From NCBI RefSeq assembly GCF_002632725.1, contig NZ_NJAI01000001.1:1047320-1084535 (forward strand): a stretch of 37,216 bases of DNA, in the 5' to 3' direction. Position 1 is the first letter of the stretch, and each line of letters starts with the position of its first letter. Shown here in pieces: positions 7,301-15,153 of this stretch. The translations under genes and the position numbers were made by a program. The notes beneath the pieces were generated by a model that saw nothing but the letters and a program-made list of their open reading frames with translations, did not search any database and had not been told where the DNA came from. The DNA is from Xenorhabdus hominickii. Lineage in GTDB: Bacteria > Pseudomonadota > Gammaproteobacteria > Enterobacterales > Enterobacteriaceae.

Positions 7301-8793
7301 CGCAACTCGTTATTGACACTCCTTTGAGTGGTATTGACTTTGTTCCAGTGCCCGGTTTGCAATGCCGCACCATAGTTCTTCTTGTAACCCTTCTCGACGG
7401 TTTTTTCTGATTCTACCAGTATCGACAGTTTTACATCTTTTTGTGCGGAGATGGATAATTGCTTGCCGGCATTGATCTTGCTGCCAAGGACTTCTGCATT
7501 ACCTTCGCTGGCAGTCAAATTAACATTTTCACGGGCGTTAATGGTATTGCCTTCTTGCTGATATTCTTCACTCTCGTTGGTGACATCATACTGCGAAGGC
7601 AGTCTCCATCGATTGTTGATATTGCGATCAAGTTGGTGAAGATTTTGTCCATCCAGTTTCAGATTGGCTCCGGTCAGTTTGACATTATCGCCTTCAATAT
7701 CGGTTGCCATCACTTTATTGTTTTGTTTGGCAACCAGCGTGATGTTTTTGCCCGTCAGTTGGGTACGGGCAACGGATTCACTGATTTGTGTTTGTTCAAT
7801 ATGAATGCCACTGAACGTGCTTTGGTGATTATTGCTACCTGTGTTGTTGGATGAGGACTGATGCAGGCGTCCCTGAGACAGCACGTTATTACCCTTCAAG
7901 GTAATATCTCCACCTTTCAGCATCGCTGCTTCCAACAACACATCTCCGTGTGACTCAATATCAATACTATTATTTGCAGTCATGCTGCCCTGCAAATTGA
8001 CCCCGCTTCCTTCCGCTGTGTTCAGCAGACGAATACGCCCGGCCTGCATACTGCCTAGATAATAGCTATCGAGTGCACCAACGTTTGTTTGCTGTGAAGC
8101 CAAAATTTTGCCATCGGCTGAAATCTGGTTATTGCCCGTTGTGATATTGAGGTTTTTTGGCGTAATTATCTGGCCATCACTGTTGATTTTTGGGGAAATC
8201 AGATTTAGGACATCATTATGGGATAAGCCATTGTTTCTGATATTCAGGGCATTTTGGTTGTCAAATGTGTTGAATTTTTGCAGAACACCATTTTCCACTA
8301 GCGGGTTACCGACAACCAGTGATGCCTGATTGGTATTGATAAAGCCACAACCGTTGCAGGTGATTCCGTTGGGGTTTGCCAACACATAATCGGCGGCCAT
8401 ACCAAACACTTCCTGCTTGCCGAGCAAGAATGACGGATTACGGCTAATCACCTCATTTAAGATCACAGTGGCGGTCTGACCATTCAGATTACTGTTGGCA
8501 GACAATTGCCCTGCCAGTTGAGAAGCTCCATCCTCCAAAGAATTGTTTAATACCGCTCCCATTTGGTTAACGTTGAAATCTTGATATTGATTATGTGATA
8601 ACCCTGATTCGGAAGGTGCAACGATGTTCACCACTGTCGCTCCGTTATCTGCGAGGGTGACATCTGGGCGGTGGACAGCATCACCTGCGGGGGTAATGCC
8701 ATTGGCAAAACTAACTGAGCAGGTTGTCAGGATAATTGCCATGGATGCGGCGAGTTTTCCTGTAGGAGATAACCGGAATATTTTACTCTTCAT
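4384..8793 (-). CDS. xhlA: TpsA-family hemolysin/hemagglutinin exoprotein (XhlA-like)
   Basis: A 1469-residue secreted two-partner exoprotein of the ShlA/HpmA/XhlA hemolysin group. It has a signal peptide (MKSKIFRLSPTGKLAAS, hydrophobic core, cleavage near SFA-NG at 30). The TPS secretion domain (about 35-290) contains NPNGITCNGCGFIN at 140-153, including the CxxC (C146, C149) and NPNG elements typical of ShlA-type proteins. The remainder is a long series of filamentous-hemagglutinin-type repeats (motifs such as GKQ, NITLVA, ADIIGTHIHSGKNL), predicted to form a right-handed beta-helix. There is no VENN motif or polymorphic C-terminal toxin, so it is not a contact-dependent inhibition protein. 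It is somewhat shorter than ShlA (about 1600). AAAGG precedes the ATG. It lies 97 bases downstream of its transporter gene. The named homologue is from memory. Confidence 0.85.
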   Translation of the reverse strand: MKSKIFRLSPTGKLAASMAIILTTCSVSFANGITPAGDAVHRPDVTLADNGATVVNIVAPSESGLSHNQYQDFNVNQMGAVLNNSLEDGASQLAGQLSANSNLNGQTATVILNEVISRNPSFLLGKQEVFGMAADYVLANPNGITCNGCGFINTNQASLVVGNPLVENGVLQKFNTFDNQNALNIRNNGLSHNDVLNLISPKINSDGQIITPKNLNITTGNNQISADGKILASQQTNVGALDSYYLGSMQAGRIRLLNTAEGSGVNLQGSMTANNSIDIESHGDVLLEAAMLKGGDITLKGNNVLSQGRLHQSSSNNTGSNNHQSTFSGIHIEQTQISESVARTQLTGKNITLVAKQNNKVMATDIEGDNVKLTGANLKLDGQNLHQLDRNINNRWRLPSQYDVTNESEEYQQEGNTINARENVNLTASEGNAEVLGSKINAGKQLSISAQKDVKLSILVESEKTVEKGYKKNYGAALQTGHWNKVNTTQRSVNNELRSGGDLGINAGGNADIIGTHIHSGKNLIVSAGKQANITVQSLVNDQTLDKDKTYWGGLGGGSKRNNLDKTETHHISEVTAEGHLLLAGMNGVTITGSKVKAQKGAYVEANDGYLTIDNAVSHTYKEKDERKGTLFNITKNTNQEQNQQQKSSGSYLISDTDLKLLANKDINIIGSLAKSADELQLNTSGNINILNYGEQNQFQQEKTNLDWLHYAKEMKDKQYRAGVGFEHTLNKQKNESTSQQSSELNSGSLTVNAGKNVTVTGSKIVTTQGDAKISGDNIALLTSENQTSTSTSQEKLRSAVFVTGGMDRIGNGVEGNYDNNGQSKYQTTAAVTKTQITGNLDLKAMGELKQQGTDHQIQGTYHANAGRIKNVATTNTESSSTDQLQVGGEISGTADYSATTRPVEKTAKAATEKKLDTAITKTGLPNAGIELAMNGNSHYTNNHKSDAVVTSVKAGDIKVTTNGDVYDQGTQYQANKGSVSLTAGSHTSEAAFNQQNSHTSNTTGNASLRVYTTTGADISVNGKGSGSHQETSHNNTSAVTSGINAHNGIDIQVTRDARYQGTSMNAGKGTANVGAGSNIQFNQATNRNEQQTNGYNGEISLTVGTNPDGKNFSGSLGGGYNTNNQNNTTAQTSTITGGQGVNLNAGNNLALQGTNVSGKQVDLTAQRGKIDLTSAQDTSDANGWNFGAKAKGGMSSQARTDKGGDSAGGNTVNVDAATDNTDNRIIDNKYNIGGEVKFGVNRLEQITHRNTHISGGHTTLTSAGDTSLKGANVTADQVSGNVGGNFNVESRKDSTYSLNAGLDAGLGYSKTVKGDDPAKLVTPTIETTDAKPGEEAPGLKEQLTAAFKGFNGKLKGNYDTLDREAVGKQSTLNGTQGVNLDISGRTYLVGSKIDSTQGAVSINNQQIDQHSVTGYDKSRNMSVNLPDSILGLAATMQQDVFSGKAPFVKNEHHATELPTIHSEIKGRQ

Positions 8794-8890
8794 ATTATTA
8801 CCTTTATTTACTTTTTTATTGCCATATGCAGCGTCCTTTGGGTGAGGTACCCAATTAGCTACGATTGAAAAATTTCAAATAATTCAAAAA

Positions 8891-10636
8891 CTAAAAAGTG
8901 TAAGAAAAGCGGGTTAACAGTTGCATAGAATCATCCGTGTTGTTGCTATTGTTATGATGGTTATGAGAGAGAGATTTGCCTCGGCTGACTTCAATATCCG
9001 CAAACAGTTGCTGATAGCGCAGTGTCAGGCCGGCACTTAATCCTGCGCTGCTTTTCCAGTCATCTTGAATGCCGCTATAGCCTTTAACCCGGCCGACATC
9101 CAGACCGGTATGCAGGGAAAGTGAACCGTTGGAAATAGGGATCGTATGGGATAGCGTATTGCGCAGATACCAACCAATATCACCTGATGACACATTTGTG
9201 CCGAATCCTCGCACGGCGTTACGGTCAGTGATATTCAACCATTCAACACCCGGCAGCCCGCCTTGGCTGTACTGAGCATAAAATTGGCTATGGAATCGGT
9301 AAGACCTGCCGAAGAGTGTGAAACGCTGTTGTAAATTGGCTGATAACTTCCCTTTGGTAAATTGCTTATCCAGAGCTGCCGTTGTGGTCTGAGCCCCAAA
9401 CCACGGCATTCCGCGTTCAACGCTCAGATCAAAGGAGACTAATCCCGCAGGGATCAGTTGCAAATGGTTAATGCCCAGTTCGAGTATACTCAATGTCTGG
9501 CTGCTGACGGAGATTCTGGCATCCTTAAAATAGTTGTTGTAATTCTTGTAAACCAATTGGGCATATAAGGTATCAATCTGGTATTGATTGCGATGAAACC
9601 CCCAATCAGTGCGCATGCCGGTTTGTTGTGAAGTCCCGTATAGTTTGTGCGAACCTGTCTGCAAATATGGATGGCTGGTATATTGGGAATAGCTGTTAAA
9701 TCCGCTGACAGTTACCGCTCCGTAAGGAATTGAATAGAACAGGGTATAGCCGCGATTGTATTGAGTATCGGGTTTATCAACAGTACTGCTCCCGCTGAGG
9801 CTAACAAAGTCAGACAATCCCAGAGGGCTGTCAACGCTGGTATTGAGTCGGGTTATCCATTTTCCTGTGCTTTTCTGCCCATAATTATCGGTTGTCGTGG
9901 TGAGTCTCCACGGGGGGGAGTGTTGATTTTTCAGCCTGATGATAGAACCACCATTGACCGTACCGGGAAGAATATCGAGCGTTGTTTTGTTTGATTGCAG
10001 ACGATTGGCCTGATCCAGCCCTTGATCAAGTTTATTCAGGTTGAGCGGCTTGTCCGTCAGGTTTGGAAACAGCGTCTGAATATTGACCCATCGATCACCT
10101 CCTTCAATTGCTTCAACGAAACCTTCAACAACGTTGATCCCCAGCTCACCATTAAGATTAGGGGAAATAAATTGCCCCCGTGCTGTGATATAGCCTTTGG
10201 CAATATAAAGATTAGTGATTTCTGCTGACAGCTTATTGATATCGTTGCTGGTGATGCAGTTATCGGGTAGTGCGCTGAGCGTATTCAAATCACTCAGAGA
10301 GAGCAGGGTAATACCCTGAAGATACACACCGCTGATAGCCAAACAAGGCGGTGTATCTACCAGTACCGGAGAAACGGTTTGTGGTGCAATATTGTCAGAG
10401 CGATTGATTAACCTTTGATGGCGGCGTTCTTCAATTAATTGGTCTATTTCCCTTGAGCTGTCCTGCAAGGTTCTTCTTGTTTCTTCGGTAGGGAAAGTAG
10501 GACTAATCACATCAGGTGATGCGTTTACCTGATGTGAGGTACACAATAAGATAAGAATTGCCATCCTTTTAATCATAGAGATACTCAAATGAAATAGTTG
10601 ATGAGGAATGTATCGTGTTGGGTTAGGTTTAAACAT
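8891..10636 (-). CDS. xhlB: TpsB outer-membrane transporter/activator (XhlB-like, ShlB/FhaC family)
   Basis: Omp85-superfamily two-partner transporter that secretes, and in the ShlB group also activates, the TpsA hemolysin. At 581 residues it has the usual family length. After the signal peptide come a polar periplasmic linker with the RRHQR stretch (about 72), POTRA domains (about 97-250; CLAISGVYLQGITLL, then YIAKGYITAR and VVEGFVE), and a C-terminal 16-strand beta-barrel. The barrel contains the conserved strand-6 signature VRGF (NAVRGFGTN) and ends in the outer-membrane terminal aromatic SYTF. The first ATG is at 10636. An internal ATG at 10576 (MIKRMAILILLC) gives a much more typical signal peptide and may be the true start; ribosome-binding sites are weak at both. 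It is upstream of and co-directional with the hemolysin gene. Confidence 0.88.
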   Translation of the reverse strand: MFKPNPTRYIPHQLFHLSISMIKRMAILILLCTSHQVNASPDVISPTFPTEETRRTLQDSSREIDQLIEERRHQRLINRSDNIAPQTVSPVLVDTPPCLAISGVYLQGITLLSLSDLNTLSALPDNCITSNDINKLSAEITNLYIAKGYITARGQFISPNLNGELGINVVEGFVEAIEGGDRWVNIQTLFPNLTDKPLNLNKLDQGLDQANRLQSNKTTLDILPGTVNGGSIIRLKNQHSPPWRLTTTTDNYGQKSTGKWITRLNTSVDSPLGLSDFVSLSGSSTVDKPDTQYNRGYTLFYSIPYGAVTVSGFNSYSQYTSHPYLQTGSHKLYGTSQQTGMRTDWGFHRNQYQIDTLYAQLVYKNYNNYFKDARISVSSQTLSILELGINHLQLIPAGLVSFDLSVERGMPWFGAQTTTAALDKQFTKGKLSANLQQRFTLFGRSYRFHSQFYAQYSQGGLPGVEWLNITDRNAVRGFGTNVSSGDIGWYLRNTLSHTIPISNGSLSLHTGLDVGRVKGYSGIQDDWKSSAGLSAGLTLRYQQLFADIEVSRGKSLSHNHHNNSNNTDDSMQLLTRFSYTF

Positions 10637-11215
10637 TCCCGTTTATTAATCGAGCATTAGAACATAGAAAATATTTTATTTTGCACTGATTAACAGAGCT
10701 GCTTTGTTACAACTTGTTATTATTATTTATATATTTACTTTAGTGAATTATGATTATTCATTTTAGTTAGGATTTGCTTAGCTATTGATAGATAAGTTAA
10801 ATTTAATTTCGAGCTAACTAAAATTCAAACATTCGGCTGAATGCAAATTAAATATTTTGTTTCGGCCTGTACTTTTTTATTTGAAATTTCCCCCATCAAA
10901 ACATTGATGAAGCGAATGATACTTGTAGATGCATCATTATTATCAATGAGAACACATGGTCATTAAGAAAGTTAAGAGAGAGATAAAGGACTTTGGACGT
11001 TGTTCATTAATGTGATATGAGATAAATCGAACTTTAAATCAAATTGTCTTCTGTGTATTAATTACTCAGGTAATTATGAATTTATTCGTCTTTATTCATT
11101 ATAAAAATAATCACTATATAAAAATCTGACAACGAGAAAGATTCAGAAAATCAAATATGAAAGAGAAAAATAGGGAATAAAACAAATTGACGGGGATTTA
11201 AGAGATTATTAATAA
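10637..11215. other. AT-rich intergenic region upstream of the hemolysin operon
   Basis: About 580 bases with no convincing coding frame and very low GC, between the start of xhlB and the end of hcp (both minus strand). It must hold the promoter and regulatory sites for xhlBA. I could not assign a confident -35/-10 pair. A Fur-like sequence is listed separately. Confidence 0.6.
10932..10950 (-). promoter_or_regulatory. Possible Fur box upstream of xhlBA
   Basis: On the minus strand the site reads CTCATTGATAATAATGATG. It matches the 19-base Fur consensus at about 12 of 19 positions, including a perfect TGATAAT half. It is about 300 bases upstream of the xhlB start, rather far for a classical operator. 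Hemolysins of this group (for example Serratia ShlBA) are iron-regulated, which makes the site plausible, but an AT-rich region yields such matches by chance. Confidence 0.25.
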
Positions 11216-11248
11216 ATTCAGCCAATGAATATTATTCATTGGCTGAAT
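11216..11248 (-). terminator. Perfect 15-bp inverted repeat after hcp
   Basis: Arms ATTCAGCCAATGAAT (11216-11230) and ATTCATTGGCTGAAT (11234-11248) are perfect reverse complements around an ATT loop, 31 bases beyond the hcp stop. On the minus strand it is followed by TTTATTAATAAT, an imperfect U-rich tail. Likely the hcp transcription terminator or a 3' stabilising hairpin. Confidence 0.7.
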
Positions 11249-11279
11249 GATTATTACTTAATATTTAATAAATAAGATA

Positions 11280-11798
11280 TTAAGCAACAATTGGTGCGCG
11301 CCAGTCGTCAGCACCAGAAGTACCCGCAGTAGTGTGTTCCCACTCAATCTTACGATAAGAAAGAGAAACGCGAATTAACTGAGTGAATTCTGCTTTTGCT
11401 GGATCTTGGCAGTGTGGCATTTTGCAGTCGATATCAACGATAGTTGCATCTACCAGTTTAGTAGAGAAGAAATGCTCTTGTTTACCTTCGATTGAAGTAC
11501 GGTACCATTTCAATTCTACAGTCGGCAGCATTTCGCCAGATGCCAGTGCGTTGTAAAGCAGAGGAACTGCTTTATTTAATGCAACGGTAAAGCGGAATGG
11601 CTTATGTGCACGCTGGCCAGAAGGCTGTCCTGACTGTGGGTCAGTCGGAACAGTTACGATGTGGTCAAATTCTTGAACCAGCATTTCGTCTTCGTGACCT
11701 TGAACAAAGATATTACCTACGGATTCAGCAGTGAATGCGCCAGCAGTAATATGGCCCTGAGTTTTACCATTGATGGAAATATAACATGGAGTTGGCAT
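11280..11798 (-). CDS. hcp: Hcp, type VI secretion tube protein
   Basis: A 172-residue Hcp family protein. Hexameric rings of Hcp stack into the inner tube of the T6SS and can carry effectors. The start MPTPCYISINGKTQGHITAG, the central HIVTVPTD...GQPSGQRAHKPF and the closing VSLSYRKIEWEH are diagnostic. No fused C-terminal toxin domain is present. AGGA lies about 9 bases before the ATG. It is on the opposite strand from the structural operon and separated from tssB by about 0.9 kb, so it has its own promoter and can be expressed at the high level needed for a tube component. Confidence 0.95.
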   Translation of the reverse strand: MPTPCYISINGKTQGHITAGAFTAESVGNIFVQGHEDEMLVQEFDHIVTVPTDPQSGQPSGQRAHKPFRFTVALNKAVPLLYNALASGEMLPTVELKWYRTSIEGKQEHFFSTKLVDATIVDIDCKMPHCQDPAKAEFTQLIRVSLSYRKIEWEHTTAGTSGADDWRAPIVA

Positions 11799-11807
11799 AT
11801 GAATATC

Positions 11808-11996
11808 CTATAAAAATTTACCAATATAAGTGTAAGTGTTCATTCCTTGCGTGATAATTCCATTTGTTAATAAAATGAAATCATCGCTTGCCAAACACTC
11901 GGAGCGAATAATAAAGCGGAAATTGTCTAATGCAAAGCCATTTGGAAAAAGCAACTCGTGCTCTACTTCAATGACAAATATAAATTTTATAATCAT
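11808..11996 (-). CDS. Small hypothetical frame directly upstream of hcp
   Basis: A 62-codon frame beginning MIIKFIFVIEVEHELLFPNG, ending 9 bases before the hcp ATG on the same strand. I recognise no family. It is hydrophobic at the start and has no good ribosome-binding site. It could be a short leader, a remnant of a lost gene, or chance; only its position makes it worth recording. Confidence 0.15.
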   Translation of the reverse strand: MIIKFIFVIEVEHELLFPNGFALDNFRFIIRSECLASDDFILLTNGIITQGMNTYTYIGKFL

Positions 11997-12713
11997 TGCT
12001 GTTATGAAATTTAAAGCGGGTTTTTTATAAACAATAAGCTGATTTAGCTGTTTAAAAAATAATCCCTTGTTTTTGATTTATATTATCATGTTGATATTTA
12101 ATGGTTTTTTAATTTTTAATTAAATATTTTCTATGATCATGCAAAAAATGTTAACTGGATCAAAAAATCAGGAATAACTCGGTTAGTAATGGTGTAAAAT
12201 TAGTCAAAATAAAATAAAAAATAATATTGACTGTAATTATAAGATATATTTTTCAGGTTATTATTTATTCAAATGAAAATGGGTTATTCTTTTTTAGATA
12301 ATTGAAAGGTAATTGGTATACCTACTCTTAGAAAGAGTAAAACCAAATTTTTCTCTATTTTATGAGAGTGAATCAATTATAATTTGCCATAGGTTGACAT
12401 AATAAGATTAAAAGCTTGAATAGAGGGGTTTATCAATTTGTGTTTTGGCTTTACATCAAAAAAATAAAATGTCAAACTCGAACTTGACGATTTTTCATAT
12501 CGGTGTTATTTCCACGATTGGATAGGATATATCTGATTATTTAATAATATGTTGATATAAAACTATTTATAACTACAAATACGCTTGTCTTTCTTAACCT
12601 ATTTTTTTAGGGGAAACTTCTGTATTTGTTATATGGATAAAAATTGGAATCATTCTCTCACCAATAATGGGTTGTTAGACAGTTCATGGTTGTATTAGCC
12701 AAAGGATTCAAAT
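11997..12713. other. AT-rich intergenic region between divergent hcp and tssB
   Basis: Very AT-rich sequence without a recognisable gene. It must contain the promoter of the plus-strand T6SS operon and probably that of hcp. I looked for a sigma-54 type site (TGGCA-N7-TTGC) on both strands and saw none that convinced me. AAGGATTCAAATATG gives the tssB ribosome-binding site. A hairpin at 12313-12346 is listed separately. Confidence 0.6.
12313..12346 (+). repeat. Hairpin with T-rich tail in the tssB leader region
   Basis: TACTCTT (12323-12329) pairs with AAGAGTA (12333-12339) around AGA, and TTGGT (12313-12317) pairs with ACCAA (12342-12346) outside it. The next bases are ATTTTTCTCTATTTT. It resembles a weak terminator or attenuator about 370 bases ahead of tssB. 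No gene lies upstream on this strand. Confidence 0.35.
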
Positions 12714-13211
12714 ATGAGTAAGAATAGTCCGGGTAGCGTAGCTCCAAAAGAAAGAATTAATATTAAATATGTTCCTAATACCGGTGACCAGACCGCAGAA
12801 GTTGAATTACCTATGAATCTTCTGGTTGTTGGTGACTTGAAAGGAAAGCAAGAAGATACGCCAATTGAAGAACGGCAAACAGTTTCTATCAATAAGAACA
12901 ACTTTAATGCCGTAATGAATGAAGCGAACATCAACCTGACGTTTAACGTTCCTAACCGCCTCGATGAAAAAAGTGAAGACGACCTGTCCGTTAATTTGGA
13001 TATCAAATCGCTGAGTGATTTTTCGCCAGATAATGTCGCGAAGAAAGTGCCTGAATTAAATAAACTTCTCGAACTTCGTGAGGCATTAGTTGCATTAAAA
13101 GGCCCATTGGGAAATATTCCAGCATTTCGTTCTCGCTTGCAGTCACTGCTGGATGATGAATCCGTTCGTGAGCAACTTCTGAAAGAACTTGAAATCGTCA
13201 ATAAAAAATAA
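12714..13211 (+). CDS. tssB: TssB (VipA), T6SS contractile sheath small subunit
   Basis: A 165-residue protein of the VipA/TssB family. With TssC it builds the cytoplasmic contractile sheath around the Hcp tube. Recognisable blocks are SVAPKERINIKY near the start, LPMNLLVVGDLKG (about 33-45), LEERQ-like PIEERQTVSINK, FNVPNRL, SDFSPDNVAKKVPEL (about 100-114) and the terminal LLKELEIVNKK. Length is typical. AAGGA precedes the ATG. It is the first gene of the plus-strand operon, 20 bases ahead of tssC. Confidence 0.96.
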   Translation: MSKNSPGSVAPKERINIKYVPNTGDQTAEVELPMNLLVVGDLKGKQEDTPIEERQTVSINKNNFNAVMNEANINLTFNVPNRLDEKSEDDLSVNLDIKSLSDFSPDNVAKKVPELNKLLELREALVALKGPLGNIPAFRSRLQSLLDDESVREQLLKELEIVNKK

Positions 13212-13231
13212 CTGGTTAAAGGAATTTTTAA

Positions 13232-14710
13232 ATGGCTCAGCACGAAGAAAACAGCACAGCTATTGCTTCTGGCGCAACGACCTCCTTGCTTGATGAGATT
13301 ATGTCTCAGGCAAGAATGACTCCGGAAAATGACGGCTATTACATTGCTAAGCAAGGTGTTGCCGCATTCATTGGCAGCATTTTGGATACAGGCTCTAACG
13401 AAGAACCTATCAACAAACTTCTCGTTGATAAAATGATCGTTGAGCTGGATAAAAAGCTGAGTGAGCAGATGGATGCAATTCTGCACGCTACGCAATTCCA
13501 AGAATTGGAATCTTCCTGGCGTTCATTGAAAATGCTGGTGGATCGCACTGATTTCCGTGAAAACATCAAAATCAACATCATCCATGCCACTAAAGATGAA
13601 CTGTTGGAAGATTTTGAATTCTCTCCTGAAATTATTCAATCTGGTTTCTACAAACACGTTTACTCTGCGGGTTATGGTCAGTTCGGTGGTGAACCTGTTG
13701 CTGCTGTCATCGGTAACTATGCGTTCAAAAATACCTCACCTGACATGAAACTGATGCAGTATGTTAGTACAGTAGGTGCAATGGCTCATGCGCCATTCCT
13801 GTCTTCTGTTTCACCTGAATTCTTCGGTGTTAACAGCTTTACCGACCTGCCGGTCATCAAGGATCTGAAATCAGTCTTCGAAGGCCCTTCTCACACTAAA
13901 TGGCGTGCACTGCGCGAATCTGAAGATTCACGTTACTTAGGTTTGACTGCGCCACGTTTCTTGTTGCGTCTGCCTTATTCTAATGTTGAAAACCCAATCA
14001 AGAACTTCAACTATCAGGAAAATGTTAGCCGCGATCACGAACATTACCTGTGGGGTAACACGGCGTACCTGCTGGCGAGCTGCCTGACTGACAGCTTCGC
14101 TAAATATCGTTGGTGTCCAAACATCATCGGCCCACAGAGTGGTGGTTCCGTGAACGATCTGCCTGTTCATCTGTACGAAGCAATGGGCCAGGTTCAGGCG
14201 AAGATCCCAACTGAAGTTCTGATCACTGACCGTCGTGAATTTGAACTGGCAGAAGAAGGTTTCATCACCCTGACCATGCGTAAAGGCAGCGATAACGCAG
14301 CATTCTTCTCTGCAAACTCTGTTCAGAAGCCAAAAATTTTCCCAAATACCCGTGAAGGAAAAATGGCGGAAACCAACTACAAGTTGGGTACTCAGCTTCC
14401 TTACATGTTCATCATCAACCGTCTGGCTCACTACATCAAAGTGTTGCAACGTGAACAGATCGGCTCTTGGAAAGAGCGTCAGGATCTGGAGCGTGAACTG
14501 AATATGTGGCTGAAACAGTACATTGCTGATCAGGAAAACCCACCAACTGACGTTCGTAGCCGTCGTCCTCTGCGTGCCGCTGAAATCAAGGTTCTGGATG
14601 TGGAAGGCGATCCAGGTTGGTACCAGGTTGCGATGCAGGTTCGCCCACACTTCAAGTACATGGGTGCGAGCTTCGAACTGTCTCTGGTCGGACGTTTAGA
14701 TAAGGAATAA
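13232..14710 (+). CDS. tssC: TssC (VipB), T6SS contractile sheath large subunit
   Basis: A 492-residue VipB/TssC protein, the major sheath component whose protomers interlock with TssB and expose the N-terminus recognised by ClpV. Visible family blocks are SLLDEIMSQARM near 19-30, ELESSWRSLKMLVDRTDF (about 91-108), GNYAF, HAPFLSSVSPEFF, SEDSRYLGLTAPRFLLRLPY (about 231-250), FRWCP-like KYRWCPNIIGPQSGG, GFITLTMRKGSDNAAFFSANS and the terminal FELSLVGRLDKE. AAAGGA lies upstream of the ATG. The gene ends 2 bases before tssE. Confidence 0.97.
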   Translation: MAQHEENSTAIASGATTSLLDEIMSQARMTPENDGYYIAKQGVAAFIGSILDTGSNEEPINKLLVDKMIVELDKKLSEQMDAILHATQFQELESSWRSLKMLVDRTDFRENIKINIIHATKDELLEDFEFSPEIIQSGFYKHVYSAGYGQFGGEPVAAVIGNYAFKNTSPDMKLMQYVSTVGAMAHAPFLSSVSPEFFGVNSFTDLPVIKDLKSVFEGPSHTKWRALRESEDSRYLGLTAPRFLLRLPYSNVENPIKNFNYQENVSRDHEHYLWGNTAYLLASCLTDSFAKYRWCPNIIGPQSGGSVNDLPVHLYEAMGQVQAKIPTEVLITDRREFELAEEGFITLTMRKGSDNAAFFSANSVQKPKIFPNTREGKMAETNYKLGTQLPYMFIINRLAHYIKVLQREQIGSWKERQDLERELNMWLKQYIADQENPPTDVRSRRPLRAAEIKVLDVEGDPGWYQVAMQVRPHFKYMGASFELSLVGRLDKE

Positions 14711-14712
14711 TC

Positions 14713-15153
14713 ATGGCTGCGCTGTACAGTTGGAACAGAGGCAGCTCTGCCAGTCTGTTCGAGCGCATTCAAGGGAAGAGCTCCGGCTCTTCCCGTCAGT
14801 CAAGGATGCGTGCACTACTTGATTCTATCAAGAAGCATTTGAATGAAGTGCTGAATTCCCGGCCCGGTGCCTGCCAAAGTGCCATTGAATTGGGTGTTAT
14901 TGATCTTAATGACGCGACCGCGACATCGGTGGATTTCAAGCAAAGTATTGAATGGGCGATTGAAGAGTGCATCAGAAATTATGAGCCGAGAATATCAGCG
15001 GTTTCTGTCAGTGCCATCAATGATGACTCAGATCCGTTGCTGTTGAGCTTTCATATCAGCGCTGAAATCTCTCTGGATGATATCAACGATCTTGTGGAAT
15101 TCAACATCCAGTTGGATAACAACCGGCGCTATTGCCTGGAGCGAACTCAATAA
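14713..15153 (+). CDS. tssE: TssE, T6SS baseplate gp25-like protein
   Basis: A 146-residue protein of the gp25/lysozyme-like baseplate family (GPW_gp25) that nucleates sheath assembly on the baseplate with TssF, TssG and TssK. It contains SLFERIQG near the N-terminus, the SIKKHLNEVLNSRPGACQS block, an IEWAIEECIRNYEPRIS segment (conserved EPR-type motif of the family) and FHISAEIS near the C-terminus. Its stop codon is followed immediately by the tssF ATG, so expression is probably coupled. Confidence 0.94.
   Translation: MAALYSWNRGSSASLFERIQGKSSGSSRQSRMRALLDSIKKHLNEVLNSRPGACQSAIELGVIDLNDATATSVDFKQSIEWAIEECIRNYEPRISAVSVSAINDDSDPLLLSFHISAEISLDDINDLVEFNIQLDNNRRYCLERTQ

Noticed and set aside
4384..8793. 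Contact-dependent inhibition (CdiA) function for the TpsA protein
   Set aside because: No VENN motif, no polymorphic C-terminal toxin and no cdiI-like gene follow it. The N-terminal motifs match the ShlA-type hemolysins.
11836..12030. 64-codon plus-strand frame between hcp and tssB
   Set aside because: No ribosome-binding site, no recognised family, and it overlaps another short frame on the opposite strand in AT-rich DNA.
11799..12713. Sigma-54 promoter for hcp or tssB
   Set aside because: I searched for GG-N10-GC in a TGGCA/TTGC context on both strands. Candidates near 11890 and 12450 lacked the -12 element.
12695..13501. 268-codon minus-strand frame opposite tssB/tssC
   Set aside because: It is the antisense of two well-conserved sheath genes and is serine/phenylalanine-rich, as expected from reverse reading.
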